Assembly: GCF_001618955.1 (NCBI RefSeq)
Contig: NZ_LVYV01000034.1
Coordinates: 421,690 to 485,689 of the forward strand
Length of the DNA stretch: 64,000 bases
Reading direction: 5' to 3'
Source: Tardiphaga robiniae
GTDB taxonomy: Bacteria > Pseudomonadota > Alphaproteobacteria > Rhizobiales > Xanthobacteraceae
Made by a program: the position numbers and the translations under genes. How positions within the stretch are numbered: position 1 is the first letter of the stretch; every line of letters begins with the position of its first letter. Under the pieces are notes generated by a model. The model was not told the origin of the DNA. It saw only the letters and a list, made by a program, of their open reading frames with translations, and ran no database searches. Positions 9,921 to 17,371 of the stretch are shown here, in pieces.

Positions 9921-11546
9921 ATGTCCTACATGTCACGTTGGCGGCACTCCGCTGCGTTCACGAAATTGACGTTGCCGGGCGTCGCCCTGGCGGCAGCGCT
10001 GGCTCTGCCGTCGCTGTCGTCGCCCGCGCTCGCTGCCGGCAAGACCATCTCGGCCGTGATGCATTCCGACCTGCGCGTGCTCGATCCGATCATCACCACC
10101 GCCTATATCGTGCGCGACCACGGCTACATGGTTTACGACACGTTGCTCGCGATCGATGAAAACTTCAAGGTTCAGCCGCAGATGGCGAGCTGGAAGGTGT
10201 CCGATGACAAGCTCGTCTACACGTTCACGCTGCGCGATGGCCTGAAGTGGCATGACGGCAAGCCGGTCACGGCGGAAGATTGTGTTGCGTCGCTGCAGCG
10301 CTGGGGCAAGCGCGACGGCATGGGCCAGAAGCTCATGGACTTCACCAAGAGCATCGAAGCCACCGACGCCAAGACCATCACGCTGACGCTGAAGGAGCCC
10401 TACGGCCTCGTGCTGGAATCGATCGGCAAGCCGTCGTCGGTGGTGCCATTCATGATGCCGAAACGCCTCGCTGACACGCCGGCGGACAAGGCGATTTCGG
10501 AGCAGATCGGTTCGGGCCCGTTCAAGTTCGTACAGGCTGAATTCCAGCCGGGCGTGAAGGCGGTCTACGAGAAGAATACGGACTATGTGCCACGTTCCGA
10601 GCCCGCCAGCTGGACGGCCGGCGGCAAGGTGGTGAAGGTCGATCGTGTTGAGTGGATCACGATGCCCGACGCGCAGACCGCAGTGAATGCACTGCAGTCA
10701 GGCGACATCGATTTCATGGAGAACACGCCCTACGACATGATCCCGGTGCTCGCGAAGGACAAGGATCTCAAGATGGAGGTCCTCAACAAGCTCGGCTACC
10801 AGACGCTGGGCCGTATGAACTTCCTCTATCCTCCGTTCGACAACATCAAGATTCGCCGCGCTGCGTTCCTGGCGATGAGCCAGAAGCCGGTTCTGGACGC
10901 GTTGATCGGCAATGCCGACTATTACAAAGTTTGTGGCTCGGTGTTCGGCTGCGGCACGCCACTCGAGACGACGGTTGGATCGGAAACGCTGGTCAAGGGG
11001 AACGGCTTGGCGGAGGCCAAGAAGGCGCTCGCGGAATCCGGCTATGATGGTACGCCCGTCGTGATCATGGCACCGACCGACGTGTCGACGCTGAAGGCGC
11101 AACCGATCGTGGTGGCGCAGCAGCTGCGTGACGCCGGATTCAAGGTTGAAGTGCAGGCCACAGATTGGCAGACCGTAGTAACGCGCCGCGCCAGCCAGAA
11201 GCCGATCAAGGAAGGCGGGTGGAACATGTTCTTCACCAACTGGGTCGGTGCGGACATTCTGAACCCGATCTCCAACGTCTCCACATCTGGCAAAGGCAAG
11301 TCCGGTGGTTGGTTCGGCTGGACCGAAGATGCCAAGCTGGAAGAGCTGCGTGACAAATTCTCGCGCGCGACCGATCCGGCGGAGCAGAAGAAACTCGCTG
11401 CGGAAGTTCAGGAGCGGGTCTTTGAACAGGTTACCTACATTCCGCTCGGCGAATACCAGCTGCCCAGTATATGGCGGAAGTCGCTGACCGGCGTCATCGG
11501 CGGCGCGGCAACCCCGGTGTTCTGGAACATCGACAAGAAGGAGTAA
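9921..11546 (+). CDS. periplasmic substrate-binding protein of the peptide-type ABC importer (SBP family 5)
   Basis: A 541-residue extracellular solute-binding protein. A Sec-type signal covers roughly residues 1-38 ('LPGVALAAALALPSLSSPALAAG'), with cleavage after ALA. The mature part has the family 5 features 'LRDGLKWHDGKPVTAEDCVASLQRW', 'IGSGPFKF' and 'RRAAFLAMSQKPVLDALIG'. It delivers ligand to the permeases encoded on the opposite strand. I chose the ATG at 9921 because it follows AGGAGAG; the upstream TTG at 9870 would put a charged stretch before the signal peptide. A strong terminator follows. Confidence 0.92.
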   Translation: MSYMSRWRHSAAFTKLTLPGVALAAALALPSLSSPALAAGKTISAVMHSDLRVLDPIITTAYIVRDHGYMVYDTLLAIDENFKVQPQMASWKVSDDKLVYTFTLRDGLKWHDGKPVTAEDCVASLQRWGKRDGMGQKLMDFTKSIEATDAKTITLTLKEPYGLVLESIGKPSSVVPFMMPKRLADTPADKAISEQIGSGPFKFVQAEFQPGVKAVYEKNTDYVPRSEPASWTAGGKVVKVDRVEWITMPDAQTAVNALQSGDIDFMENTPYDMIPVLAKDKDLKMEVLNKLGYQTLGRMNFLYPPFDNIKIRRAAFLAMSQKPVLDALIGNADYYKVCGSVFGCGTPLETTVGSETLVKGNGLAEAKKALAESGYDGTPVVIMAPTDVSTLKAQPIVVAQQLRDAGFKVEVQATDWQTVVTRRASQKPIKEGGWNMFFTNWVGADILNPISNVSTSGKGKSGGWFGWTEDAKLEELRDKFSRATDPAEQKKLAAEVQERVFEQVTYIPLGEYQLPSIWRKSLTGVIGGAATPVFWNIDKKE

Positions 11547-11581
11547 CCGGCGCCGCTGCAGCGGCCAGGTTCACCAACATG

Positions 11582-11622
11582 AAGTGCCGGCCTGAGAGAT
11601 CAGGCCGGCACTTTTGTTTTTG
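11582..11622 (+). terminator. rho-independent terminator after the ABC binding-protein gene
   Basis: A 14-bp perfect stem (AAGTGCCGGCCTGA at 11582-11595 with its complement at 11600-11613), a GAGA loop, then a T-rich run to 11622. It ends the plus-strand transcript 35 bp after the stop codon. The convergent XRE-cupin gene ends at 11650. Confidence 0.9.
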
Positions 11623-11649
11623 AGGGTTAGAAAATTTGCGCCGCTAGCT

Positions 11650-12213
11650 TCAGCGCTCGGGCGATGCCGCCGACACCACGAGCAGCACGTCGGCCTTGGG
11701 CTTGCCGATGCTGCGCACCCAGTGCGGCGTCTCACCGGAGAAGTACAGACAGTCGCCTTTCTTCAGGACGATCTCTTCGTCCTCGATCTTGATCGCCATC
11801 TTGCCTGATATGACGAACAGGAATTCCTCGCCCGCATGCGATGCGCGCGGCGCGAATTTCAGCGGCGGCCGGATCAGGAACGGCTCCATCATCTTGCGTG
11901 TGCGTCCCGCCGCCAGCGCCAGCAGATCGACGCCGTCGTCCTGCATGGGCGTTTGCTGTTCGTCCTGCCGGAACAGCGTGTAGCGCGGCGCCGGCGTCGG
12001 ATTGGGATCGAACAGATAGGTGACGTTGACGTCGAGCGCAGCGGCAAGGCGCAGCAACGCATTCACCGAGGGCGTCTTCAAGCCGCGTTCGACGAGGGAA
12101 ATGTAGCCGCGCGTCAGCTCGCTCTGGGTGGCGAGCTGATCCAGCGTCAGTCCCTTGGTGGTGCGTAGCTGGCGCAGGTTGAAGCCAACCGCATTCTTGC
12201 TGACGTCGAGCAA
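11650..12213 (-). CDS. XRE-family transcriptional regulator with C-terminal cupin domain
   Basis: A 187-residue regulator. Residues about 10-65 form a Cro/CI helix-turn-helix ('LRQLRTTKGLTLDQLATQSELTRGYISLVERG'). Residues about 105-182 form a small cupin barrel with 'HAGEEFLFVISGKM' and 'GDCLYFSGETPHWVRS'. The family (PuuR-like) senses small metabolites through the cupin and often controls amine or amino-acid catabolism. The start is TTG at 12213, supported by AGGAGA 7 nt upstream; no ATG fits. It is divergent from ridA and close to the ABC and MFS transporters, which it may control. Confidence 0.9.
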   Translation of the reverse strand: MLDVSKNAVGFNLRQLRTTKGLTLDQLATQSELTRGYISLVERGLKTPSVNALLRLAAALDVNVTYLFDPNPTPAPRYTLFRQDEQQTPMQDDGVDLLALAAGRTRKMMEPFLIRPPLKFAPRASHAGEEFLFVISGKMAIKIEDEEIVLKKGDCLYFSGETPHWVRSIGKPKADVLLVVSAASPER

Positions 12214-12542
12214 CGTCGATCTCCTGATGAAGTGCTTGTTCTTTTAGAGGGTGCGCAGCGGCGGTGGAAGGGCTGTCTCGCCCCTCGCTTTGAAAGCGCT
12301 CCAGACCGATGCCGGAGTGTTTCTGTTGGAAAACATTGCTGCAGATATTTCCAGCACTGGCAAGGATAATTTAGGCAAAAGTGGCCGGAAATGCCGATTT
12401 ATCGCCTGTGCGATGTGCACTCTCTGCATTCTGCCGATTTAGGCATCAGATGCTGATTTTCGTGACGTTGATTTCCAGCAGTAAACATGTTGGATTTTGA
12501 TGACGGGAAGATGTCCTCGGAAAACGACACGAAGGTAGATAG
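12214..12542. promoter_or_regulatory. divergent XRE-cupin/ridA control region with repeated operator-like words
   Basis: A 329-bp gap without a convincing gene. TGCCGATTTA occurs at 12392-12401 and again at 12432-12441, with a variant TGCTGATTTT at 12451-12460. TTTAGGCA occurs at 12370-12377 and 12438-12445. A TGGAAA...TTTCCA inverted pair lies just upstream, near 12327-12353. Clustered direct repeats between a regulator and its divergent neighbour are a usual place for autoregulatory operators, so these are candidate sites for the XRE-cupin protein. Binding is inferred. Confidence 0.45.
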
Positions 12543-12890
12543 ATGATCAAGCGTTTGAAGCCCGGTAAGCGGCTCAGCATGGCCACGGTGCATGGTGGTC
12601 TCGTTTATCTCGCGGGGCAAGTGCCGGACGATCTGTCTGTCGGCGTCGAGGCCCAGGCCGCCGAAGTGCTCGCCAAGATCGATGCATTGCTGAGCGAGGC
12701 CGGTACCGACAAGTCATCGATCCTGAGCGCCACGGTGTGGTTGCCGAACATCGCGGATTTCGCGGCTTTCAACACGGTCTGGGATGATTGGGTGCCCGCA
12801 GGCGCATCGCCCGCGCGCGCCTGTGTCGAAGCACGGCTCGCCAATCCGTCGATCCGCGTCGAGATCGCAGCCATCGCTGCGATTCTCTAG
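12543..12890 (+). CDS. RidA family protein (YjgF/YER057c/UK114)
   Basis: A 115-residue RidA-fold protein, close to the family length of about 115-130. 'GLVYLAGQVPDD' forms the early beta-hairpin, and 'PARACVEARLANPSIRVEIAAIAAI' contains the conserved Arg (RxxVEA-like) that binds the carboxylate of imine/enamine intermediates, and the final Glu. RidA proteins hydrolyse reactive 2-imino acids released by PLP or flavin enzymes. It lies between an XRE-cupin regulator and an MFS transporter, so it probably belongs to a catabolic unit for a nitrogenous compound rather than being the housekeeping RidA. Confidence 0.88.
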   Translation: MIKRLKPGKRLSMATVHGGLVYLAGQVPDDLSVGVEAQAAEVLAKIDALLSEAGTDKSSILSATVWLPNIADFAAFNTVWDDWVPAGASPARACVEARLANPSIRVEIAAIAAIL

Positions 12891-12911
12891 GGAATCGCTG
12901 CCATTCCCTAG
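12887..12911 (+). other. hairpin overlapping the ridA stop codon
   Basis: CTAGGGAAT at 12887-12895 pairs perfectly with ATTCCCTAG at 12903-12911 around a 7-nt loop, and the ridA stop TAG lies in the left arm. There is no T-run, so it is not a standard terminator. It may protect the mRNA end or reduce read-through into the MFS gene. Confidence 0.5.
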
Positions 12912-13049
12912 GCATCACCACCGCCCGCGCTGGGGCGACTGAAGCAACAGCGACAATTCACGAGACGACCCGGACTGCGCCGCGAGATGTCGCGGCACGG
13001 AACGAGCCCACGCGCCTGAAACTGAACATGTCTTTTGAAGGAGTGAACG

Positions 13050-14366
13050 ATGACCGTCGCAGAAGAATTCAATACCGTTACGACCGCTGACCATCCCGAT
13101 GACGCGGTGTTGCGCAAGATCGTCTGGTCGAGCGTGATCGGTACCGCCGTCGAGTGGTATGACTTCCTGATCTACGGCGCGGCGACCGCGCTGGTGTTCA
13201 ACAAGATCTTCTTCGCCGCGGGCGATCCGGCACTCGCAACTATCGCAGCCTTCGGCACCTATGCGGTCGGCTTCCTCGCGCGTCCGCTTGGTGCCGCGAT
13301 CTTCGGTCACTATGGCGACCGTGTGGGCCGCAAGGCAATGCTCGCGATTACGATCATGGTGATGGGCCTCGGCACTTTCGCCATCGGCCTGCTGCCGACC
13401 TATGCGCAGATCGGCATCGCAGCGCCGATCCTGCTGATCGGGCTGCGCTTCCTGCAGGGTATCGGCCTGGGCGGCGAGTGGGGCGGTGCGGTTCTGATGG
13501 TCGTGGAGAACTGCCCGACGCATAAGCGGGGATTTTTGGGCAGCATGGTGCAGGTCGGCAATCCCGTCGGCAATCTCGCGGCCATCGGCATGTTCGCGCT
13601 GGTCTCGCAGCTGCCTGAAGAAGACTTCATGAGCTATGGCTGGCGCATTCCGTTCCTGATCTCGATCCTGCTGGTTGGCGTCGGCCTCTGGATCCGCATG
13701 AGCATGGAAGAGACGCCCGCATTCCGCGCGCTGAAGGCGAAGAACGAAGTCGCCAAGATGCCGATCGTTGAAATCTTCAAGTATCACCGCAAGCCGTTCT
13801 TCACCGCGGTTGGCCTGAAGATTTCGGAAATCGCCTATGCCTCGATCGCCGGTGTGTTCATCATGTCCTATGCGACGTCGAAGCTCGGCCTGTCGCGTGG
13901 CCTCGTGCTGAACGGCGCCTTCATCGCATCCTTCGTTGCGCTGTTCTCGATCCCCTTCTTTGGCTGGTTGTCGGACAAGGTCGGGCGCAAGATCATGTTC
14001 TATGCGAGCTGTGCGTTCTGTGCCGCCTTCGCATTCCCGATGTTCTGGCTGCTCGACACCCGCGATCCGACCATCGTGATCCTCACCATCGTTGTCGCGA
14101 TCTCGTTCGGCCAGATGGTGATGTTCGGCATCGGCGCGCCCTGGTATTCGGAACTGTTCACCGCAAAGCTGCGCTACAGCGGTGCCTCGCTCGGCTTCCA
14201 GGTCGGTGCGGCCATCTCGGGCGGTCTCAGCCCGCTGATCGCAGCCTCGCTGATGACCTGGGCTGGTGCGACCTGGCCGGTATCGATCTTCCTGATCGTC
14301 TGCGCCTGCATCACGGCGATCGCGACGTCGTTCGCGCCTGAAATGGCCAACAAGGAACTGACCTGA
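13050..14366 (+). CDS. MFS transporter, metabolite:H+ symporter (MHS) family
   Basis: A 438-residue, twelve-helix transporter of the ProP/ShiA/KgtP group. Family signatures are 'IGTAVEWYDFLIYG' in helix 1, 'ATIAAFGTYAVGFLARPLGAAIFGHYGDRVGRK' spanning helices 2-3 and 'LRFLQGIGLGGEWGGAV' in helix 4. 'PFFGWLSDKVGRK' follows in the second half. MHS proteins import organic acids, betaines or shikimate with protons. AAGGAG 6-7 nt before the ATG supports the start. The substrate is unknown; nearby ridA and the XRE-cupin gene suggest an amino-acid-like compound. A GC-rich hairpin without a T-run follows at 14376-14398. Confidence 0.9.
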   Translation: MTVAEEFNTVTTADHPDDAVLRKIVWSSVIGTAVEWYDFLIYGAATALVFNKIFFAAGDPALATIAAFGTYAVGFLARPLGAAIFGHYGDRVGRKAMLAITIMVMGLGTFAIGLLPTYAQIGIAAPILLIGLRFLQGIGLGGEWGGAVLMVVENCPTHKRGFLGSMVQVGNPVGNLAAIGMFALVSQLPEEDFMSYGWRIPFLISILLVGVGLWIRMSMEETPAFRALKAKNEVAKMPIVEIFKYHRKPFFTAVGLKISEIAYASIAGVFIMSYATSKLGLSRGLVLNGAFIASFVALFSIPFFGWLSDKVGRKIMFYASCAFCAAFAFPMFWLLDTRDPTIVILTIVVAISFGQMVMFGIGAPWYSELFTAKLRYSGASLGFQVGAAISGGLSPLIAASLMTWAGATWPVSIFLIVCACITAIATSFAPEMANKELT

Positions 14367-14452
14367 CAGCAGCGGGGGCGGCGGCACGCCTGCCGCCCTA
14401 CACTCCAGCCATCAATGACTGCGATGACAACATTTGCAGAAGGATTTGAGCA

Positions 14453-14974
14453 ATGCTCGATACGTTGACTGCCAAACCAGTACCCGGCGCCGTGGTCCTG
14501 TCATGGACCGGCGTGGTGCGCTATCTCCACATCACGCCGCGCGCGTTCCTGCCCATGCGCGAAATGCCGGAGCTCACTTTGATCGCCGGCAAGGGCATCG
14601 AGGGCGATCGTTACATGATCGGCCGCGAGGAGGGGTTCTACTCGCACAAGCCGGAAGAGGGGCGCCAGGTCACTTTGTTCGAATACGAGACGTTGGTGGC
14701 GCTGAAGCGCGATCACAATATCGATCTCGCGCCCGAAGAACATCGCCGCAATGTCACCGTGTCCGGCGTGCCGCTGACGCATCTGGTCGGCCGCCAGTTC
14801 TGGCTCGGCGAGACGCTTCTGGAATCGACGCGGCTATCGATCCCGTGCCGGCACATTGAAGAGATCACCGGCAAGGCGATCTTCGATCCGCTGATCAACC
14901 GCTCCGGTCTCAACTGCAAGATCCTGCAGGGCGGCACCGTGCGTGTCGGCGATGCCGTGCGGAACGTGCAATGA
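14453..14974 (+). CDS. MOSC domain-containing protein (YiiM-like)
   Basis: A 173-residue MOSC protein. 'LIAGKGIEGDRY' at about 43-54 is the family glycine motif, Cys132 in 'SIPCRH' is in the usual place of the molybdenum-cofactor thiol ligand, and 'GGTVRVGDAV' ends the barrel. MOSC proteins carry or use sulfurated Moco; the YiiM and mARC groups reduce N-hydroxylated compounds. The gene overlaps the next one (ATGA), which encodes an FAD/2Fe-2S reductase, so the two probably act as a pair, with the reductase feeding electrons to the MOSC centre. That role is inference from context. Confidence 0.85.
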   Translation: MLDTLTAKPVPGAVVLSWTGVVRYLHITPRAFLPMREMPELTLIAGKGIEGDRYMIGREEGFYSHKPEEGRQVTLFEYETLVALKRDHNIDLAPEEHRRNVTVSGVPLTHLVGRQFWLGETLLESTRLSIPCRHIEEITGKAIFDPLINRSGLNCKILQGGTVRVGDAVRNVQ

Positions 14975-15927
14975 GCGCGGTGCCGATCACGAAGGTCCGG
15001 ACCATCGTCGACAAGATCGAGGACGGCGGCGCGGGCATCAAGGTATTCTCGCTGGTCGATCCCGATCACTGGGAGCTGCCGCCGTTCAAGCCCGGCGCGC
15101 ATATCGATCTGCATCTGCCGGGCGGCTTGGTGCGGACCTATTCGCTCTGCAACGATCCCGCCGATGACAAGCGCTATGTCGTTGCGGTGAAACGCGAGGT
15201 CGAAGGGCGGGGCGGCTCGATCGTGCTGCATGACGAGGTCAAGGTCGGCGACACCATCGGCGTCATGCTGCCGCGCGGCGGGCTCGATCTCTCCACCGAG
15301 GTGACGCGCTTCACGTTCGTCGGCGGCGGCATCGGCGTGACGCCGTTCCTCTCGGCGGCGGCCTGGCTCAAGCGCATGGGCCGTTCGAAATTTACGCTGC
15401 ACATGATTGCACGCGGCGAGCCGCCACTCGCCGATCTGCTCGCGCCGCTGCGCAAGTCCGGCCATGTGGTGATTCACGACACCTCGAGCGGGCAGCGCCC
15501 CGATATTGCAGCGCTGGTCGGGCGGCCGCTGTCGGATGTTGCGCTCGCCTGCTGCGGTCCTGATTCCATGATCGACGATTTCGAACAGGCATCGCGCGAC
15601 TGGCCAGCGGACCGCGTCCATATCGAGCGCTTCGTGCCGCCGCCGCTGCCGGTCGATCCCGATGCGAAGCCCTATGTGCTCGCGCTGGCGAAGTCGAAGC
15701 GGGAAATCGTCGTGGCCGCAGGGCAGACCATGCTGTCGGCGCTGACAGATATCGGCATCGACGTCCCGGCATCGTGCTGCGGCGGCATCTGCGGCTCCTG
15801 CAAGGTGGACTGGCTGGAAGGGCAGCCGGTGCATCGCGACCGCGTCCTGTCGCCGGCAGAGCGCGAACGCAGTCTCCTGGTCTGCGTGGCAGGCTCCGCG
15901 AAGGACCGCCTGGTGCTGGATCTCTAG
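14971..15927 (+). CDS. PDR/VanB family oxidoreductase (flavin reductase with C-terminal 2Fe-2S ferredoxin)
   Basis: A 318-residue reductase. The N-terminal flavin domain has 'RTYSLCND' (RxYS flavin motif, 55-62). The nucleotide domain has 'GGGIGVTPFLSAAAWL' near 118-133 and 'CCGPDSMIDDF'. The C-terminal plant-type ferredoxin has cysteines 269, 274, 277 and 305 (C-x4-C-x2-C...C). It moves electrons from NAD(P)H through flavin to the iron-sulfur cluster, as in phthalate or vanillate dioxygenase reductases. No oxygenase gene is adjacent; the partner is most likely the MOSC protein encoded by the overlapping upstream gene. Confidence 0.9.
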   Translation: MSAVPITKVRTIVDKIEDGGAGIKVFSLVDPDHWELPPFKPGAHIDLHLPGGLVRTYSLCNDPADDKRYVVAVKREVEGRGGSIVLHDEVKVGDTIGVMLPRGGLDLSTEVTRFTFVGGGIGVTPFLSAAAWLKRMGRSKFTLHMIARGEPPLADLLAPLRKSGHVVIHDTSSGQRPDIAALVGRPLSDVALACCGPDSMIDDFEQASRDWPADRVHIERFVPPPLPVDPDAKPYVLALAKSKREIVVAAGQTMLSALTDIGIDVPASCCGGICGSCKVDWLEGQPVHRDRVLSPAERERSLLVCVAGSAKDRLVLDL

Positions 15928-15941
15928 GGACAACTCGACAT

Positions 15942-16062
15942 GTCGTCCCGGCGAACGCCGGGACCCATAACCCCGGTCGGCGTGAATGAAACGCCGAGTC
16001 TCCACGACAGCGTCTTCACCATCTTTCCAGCGTGTATGGGTCCCGGCGTTCGCCGGGACGAC
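15942..16062. repeat. REPIN-like element, two inverted REP arms
   Basis: The 28-base arms at 15942-15969 and 16035-16062 are exact reverse complements. Each arm holds its own hairpin, CCCGGC-GAAC-GCCGGG at 15947-15962 and CCCGGC-GTTC-GCCGGG at 16042-16057. The whole can fold as a cloverleaf: outer stem 15942-15946/16058-16062, hairpin, central stem 15963-15969/16035-16041, hairpin, with no unpaired junction bases. It lies after the reductase gene and before the kdgT-like control region, with about 65 nt of unrelated sequence between the arms. Confidence 0.85.
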
Positions 16063-16208
16063 GTGGGAATGCGGAACAGGCGACGACGGTTGATCCGTTA
16101 CCGCCTGTTTGCGTTGATGCGCGCATCGACCGGCCGCGCGCTTAGCCCGTGGAACCGGGCAGCATTGAATTGCTTACAAACATACCTTGGTCACTTAACT
16201 AATTTTAG

Positions 16209-16301
16209 AAATTGCGCAAATTGCGCAAAAAAGTGTTTGATTTCTGCGTAATTTGCGCATATCGGGCGGTGTGCACAGGGGCTCCTGAGGAAATTGCGCA
16301 G
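16209..16301. promoter_or_regulatory. cluster of TTGCGCAA operator-like sites upstream of the acid-sugar operon
   Basis: The 8-base palindrome TTGCGCAA occurs at 16212-16219 and again at 16221-16228, one base apart. TTTGCGCAT lies at 16252-16260 and ATTGCGCAG at 16293-16301. The cluster ends 40 bp before the permease ATG at 16342, inside an AT-rich stretch that contrasts with the surrounding GC-rich DNA. This is where a repressor would act; the DeoR-type protein encoded at the end of the cluster is the obvious candidate. Binding is inferred. Confidence 0.6.
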
Positions 16302-16341
16302 AATAATCAGCGATGCGCACGGCGCGGGAAGGAAATAGACC

Positions 16342-17370
16342 ATGCAGATTCCAATTAAGCGGGCGATTGAGAAGGTGCCGGGCGGCATGATGACGGTGCC
16401 GCTGCTGATCGGCGCGCTGTTCGCGACCTTCGCGCCGACCACCCCGAAGTTCTTCGGTTCGTTCACCGGCGCGCTGTTTTCCGGCGGCGCCCTGAGCATT
16501 CTCGCCGTGTTCTATGTGTGCATGGGCGCGAGCATCGACTTCAAGGCGACGCCTTACATCGTGAAGAAGGGCGGCGCCCTGATGATCGTGAAGGTCGGCA
16601 CCGCCATCATCCTCGGCCTGATCTTCGGTCGCCTGCTCGGCGAAGCGCCGATCACCGCCGGCATCTTCGCAGGCGTTTCCACGCTGGCGATCGTCGCTGC
16701 CATGAACGACACCAATGGCGGCCTCTACATGGCGCTGATGGGCCAGTATGGTCGTCCGCGCGACGTCGGTGCCTACAGCATCATGACGCTGGAAAGCGGC
16801 CCGTTCCTCACCATGGTCACGCTCGGCGTTGCCGGTCTGTCGTCGTTCCAGTGGCCCGCGCTCGTCGGCGCGATCCTGCCGCTGGTGGCCGGGATGATCC
16901 TTGGTAATCTCGACCGCGAACTGCGCGACTTCCTCAGCAAGGCCGTGCCTGTGATGATTCCGTTCTTCGCCTTCGCGCTCGGCACCGGTCTCAACCTGAC
17001 CCAGGTCTGGCAGGCAGGTCTGCTCGGCGTGGGCATGGGCGTTGCCGTCGTCATCGTGACCGGCATCCCGCTGTTCCTCGTTGATCGTCTCACCGGCGGC
17101 AACGGCGTTGCGGGTGTTGCTGCAGCCTCGACTGCCGGCAATGCGGCCGCTGTGCCAGCGATCGTTGCGGCCGCCAATCCGGCCTATGCGGATGCAGCCG
17201 GTCCGGCCACCATCCTCATCGCGGCCTGCGTGGTCGTGACGGCGATCCTGACGCCGATCCTCACCTCGTGGGTGGCCGGCATCGTCGGCCGTGATGTCGA
17301 GCCGGAAGCAGAGGCGACGACGCCTGCTGCGTCGGCTGCCGTATCACCCGCACCAGTGGCTGGGCGCTAA
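16342..17370 (+). CDS. 2-keto-3-deoxygluconate permease family transporter (KdgT-like)
   Basis: A 342-residue membrane protein with about ten hydrophobic segments. '[27 protein letters not shown]' at the start, '[17 protein letters not shown]' and '[19 protein letters not shown]' are typical of KdgT proteins, which import 2-keto-3-deoxygluconate with protons. The next gene begins 1 bp after the stop and encodes a DUF1537 acid-sugar kinase. Here it therefore more likely imports a four-carbon acid sugar or its precursor. AAGGAAA about 7 nt before the ATG supports the start. The Ala-rich tail after residue 325 varies in the family. Confidence 0.87.
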   Translation: MQIPIKRAIEKVPGGMMTVPLLIGALFATFAPTTPKFFGSFTGALFSGGALSILAVFYVCMGASIDFKATPYIVKKGGALMIVKVGTAIILGLIFGRLLGEAPITAGIFAGVSTLAIVAAMNDTNGGLYMALMGQYGRPRDVGAYSIMTLESGPFLTMVTLGVAGLSSFQWPALVGAILPLVAGMILGNLDRELRDFLSKAVPVMIPFFAFALGTGLNLTQVWQAGLLGVGMGVAVVIVTGIPLFLVDRLTGGNGVAGVAAASTAGNAAAVPAIVAAANPAYADAAGPATILIAACVVVTAILTPILTSWVAGIVGRDVEPEAEATTPAASAAVSPAPVAGR

Positions 17371-17371
17371 G

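Noticed and set aside
12915..14387. 490-codon minus-strand open frame opposite the MFS gene
   Set aside because: Antisense to a clear transporter gene, with arginine/aspartate-rich low-complexity translation.
14376..14398. Hairpin GGGCGGC...GCCGCCC after the MFS gene as a terminator
   Set aside because: The 7-bp stem has no following T-run, so it does not meet the usual form of an intrinsic terminator.
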